From: Aminobacter ciceronei
GTDB lineage: Bacteria; Pseudomonadota; Alphaproteobacteria; Rhizobiales; Rhizobiaceae
Length of the DNA stretch: 47,365 nt
Direction of reading: 5' to 3'
Assembly (NCBI RefSeq): GCF_014138625.1
Contig: NZ_JACJHY010000040.1
Span: 1 to 47,365 of the forward strand
Shown one piece after another: positions 33,465 through 42,310 of the stretch. Under the pieces are notes generated by a model, which was given only the letters and a program-made list of their open reading frames with translations, was not told the origin of the DNA and made no database searches. Every line of letters starts with the position of its first letter. Within the stretch, counting starts at the first letter, position 1. The translations under genes were made by a program, and so were the position numbers.

Positions 33465-35894
33465 TCAGTTCTGCCTGGGCAGCCTGTAGGCGACGATGTA
33501 GTCGCCGCGGTCAGGCGACTGGCGCGCCCCGCCGGCCGAGATGACCACATATTGCGTTCCGCTCTCATGCGAGACGAAGGTCATTGGCGTAGACTGGGCG
33601 CCGACAGGCAGCCGGCCCTTCCACAACTCATTGCCCGTCTCCACGTCGAGTGCACGCAGATAATAGTCCTGTGTGCCGGCGTAGAAGACGAGGCCGCCTG
33701 ACGTCGCGATCGGACCGCCCAGCGTCGGCATGCCGATCGGGATCTGCAGGCCGGTTTTCATGCCAAGCGGACCGGTATCCTGCAGCGTGCCCGCCGGAAC
33801 CTGCCAGGCGATCTGGCGGGTCTTGAGGTCGATGCCGGTGAAGGTGCCATAAGGCGGCTGGTGACAGGGAACGCCGAGCGGCGACATGAAGCCGTTCTTC
33901 AGCGCGCCATAGGGCGTGCCCTTCTGCTGCGACAGGCCGTCATGGGCTGCCGAGCCGCCATAATTGTCGGTCTCCTCGCGCGGCATCAGCTGGGCGAACT
34001 GCGGCATGCGGATGTCGTTGACGATCAGCACCCCCCGGGCCACGTCGATCGCCGCACTGCCCCAGTTCATGCCGCCATAGTAGCCTGGAAAGATGATCGA
34101 ACGCGTCAGGCCGGGAGGCGTGAATTCGCCCTCGTAGCGCATCTTCTTGAACTCGATGCGGCAGTAGAGCTGGTCGTAAGGCGTCGCACCCCACATGTTG
34201 GCCTCGGCGAACGGCTCCGCACCGATCGCCGGCATGCCGACCGAATAGGGCTGAGTCGGCGACAGGAAGTCCTCCGGCACGCCGCCGGTCTGCGGAACGG
34301 CGCGCTCCTCGACCTCGGCGATCGGCTTGCCGTCGCGGCGGTCGAGCATGAAGATCTGCCCGCGCTTGGTGATCTGGATCAGCGCCGGAACCGTGCCGCC
34401 CTTGCCATCCGGCACGTCGTAGAGCGCCGGCTGGGCGGGAACGTCGTAGTCCCAGATGTCGTGATGCACGGTCTGGAACTTCCAGCGTTCGCGGCCGGTT
34501 GCAATGTCGAGGGCGACGACCGAGGCGGTATAGTCCTCGGCGGCCTTCGAGCGATGTGCGCCAAAGAAGTCGGGCGTGGCGTTGCCGGTCGGCAGGTAGA
34601 CAAGGCCAAGGGCCTCGTCATAGGCCGGTGTCGACCAGACATTGGGCGTGCCGCGGGTGTAGCTTTCGCCTTCCGGCGGCAGCTTGGTGATGGCGGGGTT
34701 GCCGAGATCCCAGGCCCAGACCAGTTCGCCGGTGAGGGCGTTGAAGGCGCGTACGGCGCCGGAGGGTTCACCTGTCTCGACATTGTCCCACACCCAGCCG
34801 CCGACCATGATCAGGTCACGCGCCACGGTGGGGGCGGAGGTCTGGAAGTAGAAACCGTCCTTGATCTCGCCCATGCCGCTTTTGAGGTCGACGATGCCGC
34901 CATTGCCGAAATCCTGGCACAGCTCGCCGGTCTTGGCATCGAGCTGGATCAGGCGGGCGTCGATGGTGGTCATGACGATGCGGGCGGCGCAGGATGCCGC
35001 CGCAGCGGGCATGTCGGGCGTCGACGCTACGACGCTTGCGGGTGCCAGCGGGTCGGCGGAGGCTGCATTGGCCTCGCTCGGTGCCGAAGCCGGCTCGTAA
35101 TAGCTGACGCCACGGCAACGCTGCCACAGCGGCGACTTGGCTTTCGGGTCGAATTTCCACTTCACTTCGCCCGTATCCGGGTTCAGCGCATGGACGATGT
35201 TGTTGGGCGAGCAGGTGTAGAGCGTGTCGTTGACGAAGAGCGGCGTGTTCTGGTCCTGCGCGGTCCCTGAGGGGATATCGCCCGATTGGAACGTCCAGGC
35301 AACCTCGAGCTTGTCGACATTGTCGCGGTTGATCTGGTCGATCGGGGCATAGCGTGTACCTGCCGGGGTTCGGCCATAATGGCGCCAGTCGGTGGCGCTG
35401 GCGGCTGCCGGAGGAACGCTCGGCTTGGGCTCGGCAGAGGCGAGCGTATTGCTGATGATGCCATGTGGGGTGAAGCCGTAGAAGGCGGTAGCGACAAGTG
35501 CCGCGACCAGCAGGCCGGCAAGCGCGAACGGAGCCCGTTTGCCGGTGCGCGTCGGGAAGAGCGGGGCGAGCAACAGCGCCGGGATGGCGATGACGGCAGG
35601 TGCTACGAGGCGCGGAATCAAAGGCCAGAATTCGAGGCCGGATTCCCAGAGCGCCCAGGCAATCGTTGCCAAAAACACCAGGCCGTAGAGCCAGAGACCC
35701 GCCCTGCGGCGCATGACGTAGAGAATGCCGGAGGCGATGACGCCGAGACCGGCAAGCGCGTAATACCAGGATCCGCCCAGGCCGATCAACTGGACGCCGC
35801 CGTAGACGAGCGGTGCCCCGATGACGACCAAGAGCAGGCCGAATAGAACCAGAAGCCAGCCGCCGCTGCCTCTGGGTGTCTGTTGTGCTGCCAT
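33465..35894 (-). CDS. gcd: Membrane-bound PQQ-dependent glucose dehydrogenase
   Basis: An 809-residue quinoprotein that oxidises glucose to gluconolactone in the periplasm and passes electrons to ubiquinone. The N-terminal 145 residues form five membrane helices. The eight-bladed PQQ propeller follows, from about 160 to 800, opening TDWRHYGRTPAGTRYAPIDQIN, with QTVHHDIWDYDVPAQPALYD, the GMNWGSAAIDVARGV blade and a final RGDYIVAYRL. Size and layout equal E. coli Gcd. No PQQ synthesis genes lie in the window. Through gluconic acid, Gcd often makes rhizobia phosphate-solubilising. It is divergent from a MarR gene across 179 bp. Confidence 0.96.
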   Translation of the reverse strand: MAAQQTPRGSGGWLLVLFGLLLVVIGAPLVYGGVQLIGLGGSWYYALAGLGVIASGILYVMRRRAGLWLYGLVFLATIAWALWESGLEFWPLIPRLVAPAVIAIPALLLAPLFPTRTGKRAPFALAGLLVAALVATAFYGFTPHGIISNTLASAEPKPSVPPAAASATDWRHYGRTPAGTRYAPIDQINRDNVDKLEVAWTFQSGDIPSGTAQDQNTPLFVNDTLYTCSPNNIVHALNPDTGEVKWKFDPKAKSPLWQRCRGVSYYEPASAPSEANAASADPLAPASVVASTPDMPAAAASCAARIVMTTIDARLIQLDAKTGELCQDFGNGGIVDLKSGMGEIKDGFYFQTSAPTVARDLIMVGGWVWDNVETGEPSGAVRAFNALTGELVWAWDLGNPAITKLPPEGESYTRGTPNVWSTPAYDEALGLVYLPTGNATPDFFGAHRSKAAEDYTASVVALDIATGRERWKFQTVHHDIWDYDVPAQPALYDVPDGKGGTVPALIQITKRGQIFMLDRRDGKPIAEVEERAVPQTGGVPEDFLSPTQPYSVGMPAIGAEPFAEANMWGATPYDQLYCRIEFKKMRYEGEFTPPGLTRSIIFPGYYGGMNWGSAAIDVARGVLIVNDIRMPQFAQLMPREETDNYGGSAAHDGLSQQKGTPYGALKNGFMSPLGVPCHQPPYGTFTGIDLKTRQIAWQVPAGTLQDTGPLGMKTGLQIPIGMPTLGGPIATSGGLVFYAGTQDYYLRALDVETGNELWKGRLPVGAQSTPMTFVSHESGTQYVVISAGGARQSPDRGDYIVAYRLPRQN

Positions 35895-36050
35895 GTCGAT
35901 GTCTCGCGAAGATTGAACCGAAAATCAGCCGCCCGGGCGGGCGGTTTCGGACGCGACCGTCATGCCGGCGCTCTGCGGAGAACTCCTCGCCTCTACCTCC
36001 GCACAGACGTCGCGACCGTGTTCCGGCCGAGAATCTCATCGCATCCTAAT

Positions 36051-36066
36051 AGATAATATGTTATCT
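36051..36066. promoter_or_regulatory. Probable MarR operator
   Basis: AGATAA-TATG-TTATCT is a perfect 6-bp dyad lying eight bases before the marR ATG, in the promoter region between marR and gcd. Position and symmetry suggest autorepression; control of gcd (150 bp away) is possible. Confidence 0.55.
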
Positions 36067-36073
36067 TTCTCGA

Positions 36074-36526
36074 ATGTCCAATGACGCATCCGACCGCGCC
36101 GGTTTCGGCAGGAGCCTGCTCTCCGTCGCCCGGCTTTGGCGCCACGCGGCGGACAGCGCGCTCGACGACTGCGGCCTGTCGCATGCCACCGCCATGCCGT
36201 TGCTGACGCTGTCGCGGCTGGGCGACAATATCCGCCAGGGCGTGATCGCCGACCATCTCGGTTTCGAAGGTCCGTCTCTGGTGCGCATCGTTGATCTGCT
36301 TGCAGCCGACGGCCTGATCACCCGCAGTGGCGATCCCGGTGACCGCCGTGCCAAGATTCTGTCCCTGACCGATGCCGGCCGCAGCCGCGTCGAGGAGATC
36401 GAGTTGATCCTCGAACGCCTGCGCACCGAGCTTCTGGCCGACGAGGACGCCGCGGAACTTAAGGTCGCGCTCGGTGTGCTTGTGCGTCTTGAACAGCGGC
36501 TGCTGGCAGCGGATCCGGACAGCTGA
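36074..36526 (+). CDS. MarR-family transcriptional regulator
   Basis: A 150-residue winged-helix regulator. ARLWRHAADSALDDCGLSHATAMPLLTLSRLGD is the first part of the dimer/DNA-binding fold, EGPSLVRIVDLLAADGLITRSGDPGDRRAKILSLTDAG the recognition helix and wing, and a C-terminal helix completes the dimer. There is no ribosome site before the ATG, and the dyad AGATAA/TTATCT lies eight bases upstream, so the message may be leaderless or very short-leadered. It is divergent from gcd and 200 bp upstream of an ICL/PEP-mutase gene. Ligand unknown. Confidence 0.87.
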   Translation: MSNDASDRAGFGRSLLSVARLWRHAADSALDDCGLSHATAMPLLTLSRLGDNIRQGVIADHLGFEGPSLVRIVDLLAADGLITRSGDPGDRRAKILSLTDAGRSRVEEIELILERLRTELLADEDAAELKVALGVLVRLEQRLLAADPDS

Positions 36527-36670
36527 GGGTAGGGGCGGAAAGGTTCATCTATCTGGGCCGCAACCGTTGTTCGCCGGTCATGGCATGGCATCGCCTCGAC
36601 GGTCCGACCCACGCAACGGTGATTACCCCTGTCGCTGGCAACTCACTTACCGCATTCTGCGCTATGGCCA

Positions 36671-36687
36671 AGCAGCGTCACGCTGCT
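36671..36687. repeat. Small perfect hairpin before the ICL/PEP-mutase gene
   Basis: AGCAGCG-TCA-CGCTGCT, a 7-bp stem with a three-base loop, lies 40 bp upstream of the ATG at 36727. It could be an operator or an RNA hairpin; nothing distinguishes these. Confidence 0.35.
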
Positions 36688-36726
36688 AGGTTCCAGACCT
36701 TCAGTCACCCCAAGAGGCAGAATTCC

Positions 36727-37494
36727 ATGACCAGCCAGATCGACAAGGCCAAGGCCTTCCATGCCCTGCATGTGAAGGGCGACCCGGTGGTGCTCTATAA
36801 CATCTGGGATCCCGGCAGCGCGGCCATCGTAGCCAAGGCCGGTGCCAAGGCGATCGCGACGGGCAGCTGGCCGGTTGCCGCTGCCTTCGGTTTCGCCGAT
36901 GGCGAAAAGATTCCGCTCGACCTGGCACTCTACAACATCCGCCGCATCGTCGCCGCCACGGACCTGCCGGTCACGATGGACCTCGAGGGCGGCTATGGCG
37001 TCGAGCCCGAGGCTGTCGCAGCGACAGTGACGCGGGCGCTGGCGGAAGGGGTCATCGGCTTCAACTTCGAGGACCAGATCGTCGGCGGCAGCGGCCTGCA
37101 CGACATCGCTGTCCAGGTGAAGCGCATCGCCGCGGCGGCCGATGCCGTCAAGGCGTCAGGCATTCCCGCCTTCATCAACGCCCGCACCGACATCTTCCTG
37201 AAAGCCAAGCCTGACGAACACAGCGACACGCTTGTCGATGCCGCGATCGAACGCGCAGAAGCCTACGCCAAGGCGGGCGCGCATGGCTTCTTCGCGCCGG
37301 GCCTCGGCAATGAGGCGCTGATCGGCAAGCTCTGCAAGGCGGTCTCGCTGCCGGTCAACATCATCGCGCTCGCGCATGTTCCGCCAAAGGCGAAGCTGGC
37401 CGAGCTCGGCGTCGCCCGCATCAGCTACGGTCCGGTGCCCTACCGTCAGATGGCCGAATGGCTGGAAGCCAAGGCCCGTGCGGCCTTCGAATAG
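36727..37494 (+). CDS. Isocitrate lyase / PEP mutase family protein
   Basis: A 255-residue TIM-barrel protein. It has VLYNIWDPGSAAIVAKAGAKAIATGSW near the N-terminus, TMDLEGGYG (metal/substrate site), GFNFEDQ and PAFINARTDIFL. The KKCGH loop of true isocitrate lyase is missing, so it is a carboxyphosphonoenolpyruvate mutase/oxaloacetate-decarboxylase-like lyase acting on a small 2-hydroxy or phosphonate acid; the substrate is unknown. The ATG at 36727 has AAGAGG upstream; the frame open from 36580 has no coding character before it. A convergent hairpin follows. Confidence 0.88.
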   Translation: MTSQIDKAKAFHALHVKGDPVVLYNIWDPGSAAIVAKAGAKAIATGSWPVAAAFGFADGEKIPLDLALYNIRRIVAATDLPVTMDLEGGYGVEPEAVAATVTRALAEGVIGFNFEDQIVGGSGLHDIAVQVKRIAAAADAVKASGIPAFINARTDIFLKAKPDEHSDTLVDAAIERAEAYAKAGAHGFFAPGLGNEALIGKLCKAVSLPVNIIALAHVPPKAKLAELGVARISYGPVPYRQMAEWLEAKARAAFE

Positions 37495-37506
37495 GCGAAC
37501 AACCAA

Positions 37507-37535
37507 GGCCCGTCCCGGCTTCAACGGGATGGGCC
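37507..37535. terminator. Shared hairpin between convergent genes
   Basis: GGCCCGTCCCG (37507-37517) pairs with CGGGATGGGCC (37525-37535), with one mismatch, around GCTTCAA. It lies between the stops of the ICL/PEP-mutase gene and the flavoprotein gene. No T run, so bidirectional termination is plausible but weakly supported. Confidence 0.55.
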
Positions 37536-37539
37536 GATC

Positions 37540-38922
37540 CTATGCCAGCGGCTTCAGCTCGATGGCAATCGTCGGCAGAAGCTCCGATACCGTCGGGTGG
37601 ATGTGGACCGCGCGCTGCAAGGTCTCGATCGGCGCCCTGGCATACATCAGGTCGAGCACCGCATGGATGGCCTCGTCGCCGCCGATGCCCAGCACCGAGG
37701 CGCCGAGGATCTGCCTGGTGTCGGCGTCGACAAGGATTTTCATGAAGCCTTGCGTCTCGCCTTTTTCGACGGCGCGGCCGACGCGCGTCATCGGCCTTTG
37801 GCCTGCCAGCACCTTGCGGCCGCTCTTGCGCGCTGCCGTCTCCGTCATGCCGGCGCGGCCGAGCGGCGGGTCGACATAGAGCGCATAGGCCTCGATGCGG
37901 TCCGAAACCTTGCGCGGGTCGTTGTCGAGCAGGTTGGCGGCGACGATCTCGAAATCATTGTAGGCGGTGTGGGTGAAGGCGCCCTTGCCGTTGCAGTCGC
38001 CCATCGCCCAGATGTGCGGGACGTTGGTCCTGAGCTGGTCGTCGACCTCGATGTAGCCGTGCTTGTCGGTGGCCACGCCCGCTCTGTCGAGGCCGAGATC
38101 GTCGGTGTTGGGCTTGCGGCCGATGGCAAGAAGCACGTGGCTGCCCGTTACGGCACGGTCGCCTGAGGTGCAGTCGACGCCGACGGTCACGCCGTCGGGA
38201 TGCCGGGCAAAGCTGATGCATTCGGCGTTCAGCCTGAGGGCGATGCCTTCATGTTCGAGTATGCCCCTCACTGCCTCCGAGACATCCTCGTCCTCGCGCG
38301 AGATCAGCCGCGGGCCCTTTTCCACCACGGTCACTTGCGCGCCGAAGCGGCGGAACATCTGGGCGAATTCCAGCCCGATATAGCTGCCGCCGACGACCAC
38401 GAGATGGCGGGGCAGGAAATCCACCTCCATCATCGAGGTGTTGGTGAGATAGCTGATGTCGTTGATGCCAGGCATGTCGGGGATGTTGGCGCGGCCGCCG
38501 ACATTGATGAAGATGCGCTCGCCGTGGAGCAGTTCGTCGCCGACAAGCACCTCGTGCGGCCCCTCGAAACGGGCATGGCCGCGATAGAGCGTGCAGCCCT
38601 TCATGCCGCCGATCCAGTCTTCCAGCCCGCTGCGTGAATCGACCGTTACCTTGTCCTTGCGTGCCTTGACTGCCTTCATGTCGACCGAGACATCGCCTGT
38701 CGAAACGCCATAGTCGGCGCCGGTGCGAGCGAGATGGGCGGCATAGGCGCTCGCCACCATCGTCTTGGTCGGCTTGCAGCCGGTGTTGACGCAGGTGCCG
38801 CCGACCAGCTTGCGCTCGATCAGCGCCACCGTCTGACCCGCCGCCGTCAGCCGCCCTGCCAGCGGTGGCCCGGCCTGACCGCAGCCGATGATGATGGCGT
38901 CGAATCTTTGCGCTGTGCTCAT
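37540..38922 (-). CDS. Mercuric-reductase-like pyridine nucleotide-disulfide oxidoreductase
   Basis: A class I flavoprotein of 460 residues. It has the FAD site IIIGCGQAGPPLAGRL, the redox cysteine pair GGTCVNTGCKPTKT (about C44, C49), an NAD(P) site VVVGGSYIGLEFAQMF, the second FAD motif IWAMGDCNGKGAFTHTAY and the C-terminal HIHPTVSELLPT with the His-Glu pair. It lacks the N-terminal HMA domain and the C-terminal cysteine pair of true MerA, so mercury reduction is unlikely. It belongs to the FAD-containing oxidoreductases often misnamed mercuric reductase. Its ATG overlaps the stop of the DUF4126 gene (TCAT), so the two are probably one operon. Confidence 0.9.
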   Translation of the reverse strand: MSTAQRFDAIIIGCGQAGPPLAGRLTAAGQTVALIERKLVGGTCVNTGCKPTKTMVASAYAAHLARTGADYGVSTGDVSVDMKAVKARKDKVTVDSRSGLEDWIGGMKGCTLYRGHARFEGPHEVLVGDELLHGERIFINVGGRANIPDMPGINDISYLTNTSMMEVDFLPRHLVVVGGSYIGLEFAQMFRRFGAQVTVVEKGPRLISREDEDVSEAVRGILEHEGIALRLNAECISFARHPDGVTVGVDCTSGDRAVTGSHVLLAIGRKPNTDDLGLDRAGVATDKHGYIEVDDQLRTNVPHIWAMGDCNGKGAFTHTAYNDFEIVAANLLDNDPRKVSDRIEAYALYVDPPLGRAGMTETAARKSGRKVLAGQRPMTRVGRAVEKGETQGFMKILVDADTRQILGASVLGIGGDEAIHAVLDLMYARAPIETLQRAVHIHPTVSELLPTIAIELKPLA

Positions 38923-39380
38923 ACGACCATGCTCACGACCAGCAGGGCGCCGAGGATCGCCACGGCATCCTCGATCAATGCCGCCGGCAAGTCGTTGCCG
39001 AAGGAAGCCGCGAGACGGCCTCTGATCTCCGCGCCGCCGAGCGTGCCGAGGATCGCGCCGATGATGCCGGCAGCCAGCCCGCCAACAACGATGCCGCCAG
39101 CGGTGCCGATGACGGCGCCGGTCAGCGCGCCCATGACGATGCGGGTGCCAAATTGCACCGGAACCTTGCGGCTAGGTGTCGACGGCAACTGATCGGTGAC
39201 CAATTCGACAATGGCCAGCACGGTGAATATGGCGACCGCTATCCAGTGGCCCATGAAGCCAGCCCAGGTGCCCGCCAGCGGCAGCCAGCCGAGCCAGGCG
39301 CCCCAGGCAACTGCCGCCGGCGCGGTCATGGCCCTGAGGCCGGCAACAATGCCGATGAGAAGCGCGAGCAGGTAGATCAT
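38919..39380 (-). CDS. DUF4126 small membrane protein
   Basis: A 153-residue hydrophobic protein with about four helices. It begins MIYLLALLIGIVAGLRAMTAPAAVAW, then WIAVAIFTVLAIVELVTDQLPSTPSRK. A glycine-rich segment follows (TGAVIGTAGGIVVGGLAAGIIGAILGTLGG), then a C-terminal helix. This matches DUF4126, whose function is unknown. GGGGGACGAAGG before the ATG at 39380 fixes the start. Its last four bases overlap the start of the flavoprotein gene, implying translational coupling. The Gly-rich stretch resembles channel or glycine-zipper segments, but I claim no activity. Confidence 0.83.
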   Translation of the reverse strand: MIYLLALLIGIVAGLRAMTAPAAVAWGAWLGWLPLAGTWAGFMGHWIAVAIFTVLAIVELVTDQLPSTPSRKVPVQFGTRIVMGALTGAVIGTAGGIVVGGLAAGIIGAILGTLGGAEIRGRLAASFGNDLPAALIEDAVAILGALLVVSMVV

Positions 39381-39530
39381 CCTTCGTCCCCCGTGGATGT
39401 GTCTGGTCCGGAAGTGCACGTTGTCAGCAGGCTAGCACAGCCATCTGGTTTCGCCAGAGCCGCGAGGCTTCGACCTTTGCAGCATGGCCGGTTCTGTGGT
39501 TTGGCTGGACAAGCAGGAAGGACATTTGAA

Positions 39531-40085
39531 ATGGCTCAGAGCGAACGCGAAAAGATGGCGGCCGGCGCCTGGTACAACTGCGTCGATGTCGAACTCGACG
39601 CACTCCGCGCAGTGGCGGCCGACGCCGTCTTCGAGCACCGCTCGCTACCGCCCGTGGAGCGCGGCGATATCGCGCCCCGGCTACGAACGTTGCTCGGCTC
39701 GGCGGGTGAGGGCGCTCGCATCGAAGCGCCGTTCCACTGCGCCTACGGTTTCAACATCCATCTGGGCGAGGGCGTGTTCCTCAATGCCGGCTGCATCATC
39801 CTCGACACGGCAACCGTCAGCATCGGCGCGGGCACGATGTTCGGCCCCGGCGTACAGATCTATTGCCCCGAGCACCACAAGGACCCGGTCCAGCGTCGCG
39901 CCGGCCTGGAGATTGGCCGGCCGGTCACCATCGGCCGCAATGTCTGGATCGGCGGCAGCGCCATCTTGCTGGGCGGCATTGAGATTGGCGACGACGCTAT
40001 CGTCGGTGCCGGCTCGGTGGTGACGAAAAGAGTTGCGGCCGGCGCGACCGTCGTCGGCAATCCGGCACGGCTGATTTCTGGATAG
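39531..40085 (+). CDS. Hexapeptide-repeat O-acetyltransferase (Maa/NodL/LacA type)
   Basis: A 184-residue left-handed beta-helix acetyltransferase. An N-terminal helical Mac domain (MAQSEREKMAAGAWYNCVDVELDALR) is followed by hexapeptide coils (about 60-180) with FGPGVQIYCPEHHKDP, where the catalytic His lies, and IGRNVWIGGSAILLGGIEIGDDAIVGAGSVV. The family acetylates maltose, galactosides or, in NodL, lipo-chito-oligosaccharides. No nod genes or nod box are nearby, so a maltose-acetyltransferase-type role is likelier. AGGAAGGACATTTGAA precedes the ATG at 39531. Confidence 0.9.
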   Translation: MAQSEREKMAAGAWYNCVDVELDALRAVAADAVFEHRSLPPVERGDIAPRLRTLLGSAGEGARIEAPFHCAYGFNIHLGEGVFLNAGCIILDTATVSIGAGTMFGPGVQIYCPEHHKDPVQRRAGLEIGRPVTIGRNVWIGGSAILLGGIEIGDDAIVGAGSVVTKRVAAGATVVGNPARLISG

Positions 40086-40148
40086 AGAAACTATTATTCC
40101 TGTCATTGACAGCGCCCCTGCGCGCCGCCATATCGTAAGGCGTTAATG

Positions 40149-40840
<692 letters not shown>

Positions 40841-40985
40841 AGTGATCGCGCCGACCCGGCCCTCCTCTCAGGGGAGGGCCGACGACCCTCTGCGATGGCA
40901 CGTCACACCGGAAGCCAGAAGCTGGCCCTATGCTTCGGAACGCTGCGGTTGCAGGATGCGCAAAGCATCATGCAAGGGGGCTGAC

Positions 40986-41456
40986 ATGTCGTCCATTCCA
41001 CTGCCACTCAAGGGGGCGTGCCGCTGCGGCCGCGTCGAGATCGAGGTGTCAAAAGCGCCGATCTGCACCGCGGCCTGCCATTGTCCCGGCTGCCAGAAGA
41101 TGTCGTCCTCGGCCTATTCGCTGACGGCGATGGTGCCGGCAGACGGCTTTGCCGTCACCCAGGGCGAAACCGTTGTCGGGGGAGCGCATGGGGAGCAGTT
41201 GCACCACCAGTTCTGCGACCATTGCAAGACGTGGATGTTCACCCGTGTCGCCGGTGTCGACTGGTTCGTCAATGTGCGTCCGACCATGCTGGAGGATGTC
41301 ACGTGGTTCCGGCCCTTCATGGAAACCTTTACCAGGACGAAGATGCCCTTCGCCGCGACGGGGGCTGTCAGGAGCTTCGACGAATTCCCCGAAATGGAGG
41401 ACCTTGAGCCGTTGTTGCACGAGTATCTCGCCTGGGCGGAAGCGGGCGAGACCTAA
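40986..41456 (+). CDS. GFA/CENP-V-domain zinc protein
   Basis: A 156-residue protein of the glutathione-dependent formaldehyde-activating (GFA) superfamily. Zinc-binding cysteines lie in GACRCGRVEIEV, CHCPGCQKMSS and FCDHCKTWMF. Most members have no proven formaldehyde activity. AAGGGGGCTGAC before the ATG at 40986 fixes the start. Its TAA overlaps the TAG of the convergent HxlR gene in the four bases CTAA (41453-41456). Confidence 0.87.
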   Translation: MSSIPLPLKGACRCGRVEIEVSKAPICTAACHCPGCQKMSSSAYSLTAMVPADGFAVTQGETVVGGAHGEQLHHQFCDHCKTWMFTRVAGVDWFVNVRPTMLEDVTWFRPFMETFTRTKMPFAATGAVRSFDEFPEMEDLEPLLHEYLAWAEAGET

Positions 41457-42145
41457 GGTGCCCGGCGCGCCAGCGGCGCAAAGCTACTCAGGCCGAGCCA
41501 GGCCTGCATGGCGTGGGCGATCTTGTCGTCGCCATCGAGCTCCAACCGACCGGAATCGAGTTCCTGGTTGAGTTTGGACAGGCCCATCCAAACCGATGTC
41601 ATGCTGCGCAGGGATCCCCTGACCTCGAGGTCGATGTCGAAGCCGGGGTCGGAATTGCAAAGGTCGACTGTCCCGTCGGCGACCACCAGCCACCAATTTT
41701 GCTGCGCTTTCGCCACTTCGGGGTACAGAAAGTGAATCGTGCAGCGTTTTGGCGGCAGGGGCTGCGGGTTGAGGTTGCGGCGCATGTCCCACATCAGGAG
41801 CGAAGGGTCGAGATTCCTGAGGGTTAGCTGGGATTCCACCCAGCGATGGCCCCAGTCGCCAAGGCCGAGAATGATCGGCCGCAAATCCTCTCCGGCCTCG
41901 GTCAGCCGGTATTCGACGCTGCCCGCGCCGCCACGCTCGGTCTGGATCACGCCAGCGCGCTCAAGTTCCTTCAGCCGCTTGGACAGCAGAGCCGGTGACA
42001 TGCGTGGCACGCCGCGGCGCAGATCGTTGAAACGGCTCGATCCCATCAGCATTTCGCGCACGACCAGCGTTGTCCAGCGGGTGCACAGCACTTCCGACGC
42101 CATCGAAACCGGGCAAAACTGGCCGTAACCGCCGCGATCGCTCAT
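41453..42145 (-). CDS. HxlR regulator with C-terminal SCP2-like domain
   Basis: A 230-residue protein. The N-terminal HxlR winged helix (about 8-105) has YGQFCPVSMASEVLCTRWTTLVVREML and SPALLSKRLKELERAGVIQ. An extra C-terminal domain (about 120-225, with LPPKRCTIHFLYPEV and WWLVVADGTVDLCNSDPG) resembles the sterol-carrier SCP2 fold and may bind a hydrophobic ligand. It is divergent from the acyl-CoA-dehydrogenase-like gene (165 bp), which it may regulate. No clear dyad was found in between. Confidence 0.85.
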   Translation of the reverse strand: MSDRGGYGQFCPVSMASEVLCTRWTTLVVREMLMGSSRFNDLRRGVPRMSPALLSKRLKELERAGVIQTERGGAGSVEYRLTEAGEDLRPIILGLGDWGHRWVESQLTLRNLDPSLLMWDMRRNLNPQPLPPKRCTIHFLYPEVAKAQQNWWLVVADGTVDLCNSDPGFDIDLEVRGSLRSMTSVWMGLSKLNQELDSGRLELDGDDKIAHAMQAWLGLSSFAPLARRAP

Positions 42146-42310
42146 CTCGCACCATTCGCAGGAGACCCGGCCTTATAGCGCAAAAGCAGCATGCTCGCAC
42201 CTAGCCCATAGGGACGATCGGCTCGGCTGGCGATTCACTTCCTGAACTGGACCGGGGCGGCCCTTGGCGCGATCCTTGGCTCTGACCTGCCGGTCAACAG
42301 GAGACGACTG

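Noticed and set aside
33861-35270. A 469-codon open frame antisense to gcd
   Set aside because: gcd is full length with all expected motifs; the antisense frame is a composition artefact.
36580-36726. Upstream extension of the ICL/PEP-mutase reading frame
   Set aside because: It lacks homology and contains a hairpin; the ATG at 36727 has a ribosome site and starts the fold.
37540-38922. True mercuric reductase MerA
   Set aside because: No N-terminal HMA domain, no C-terminal cysteine pair, no mer genes nearby.
39531-40085. NodL and a nodulation locus
   Set aside because: The protein fits the wider Maa/LacA/NodL family, but there is no nod box and no other nod gene.
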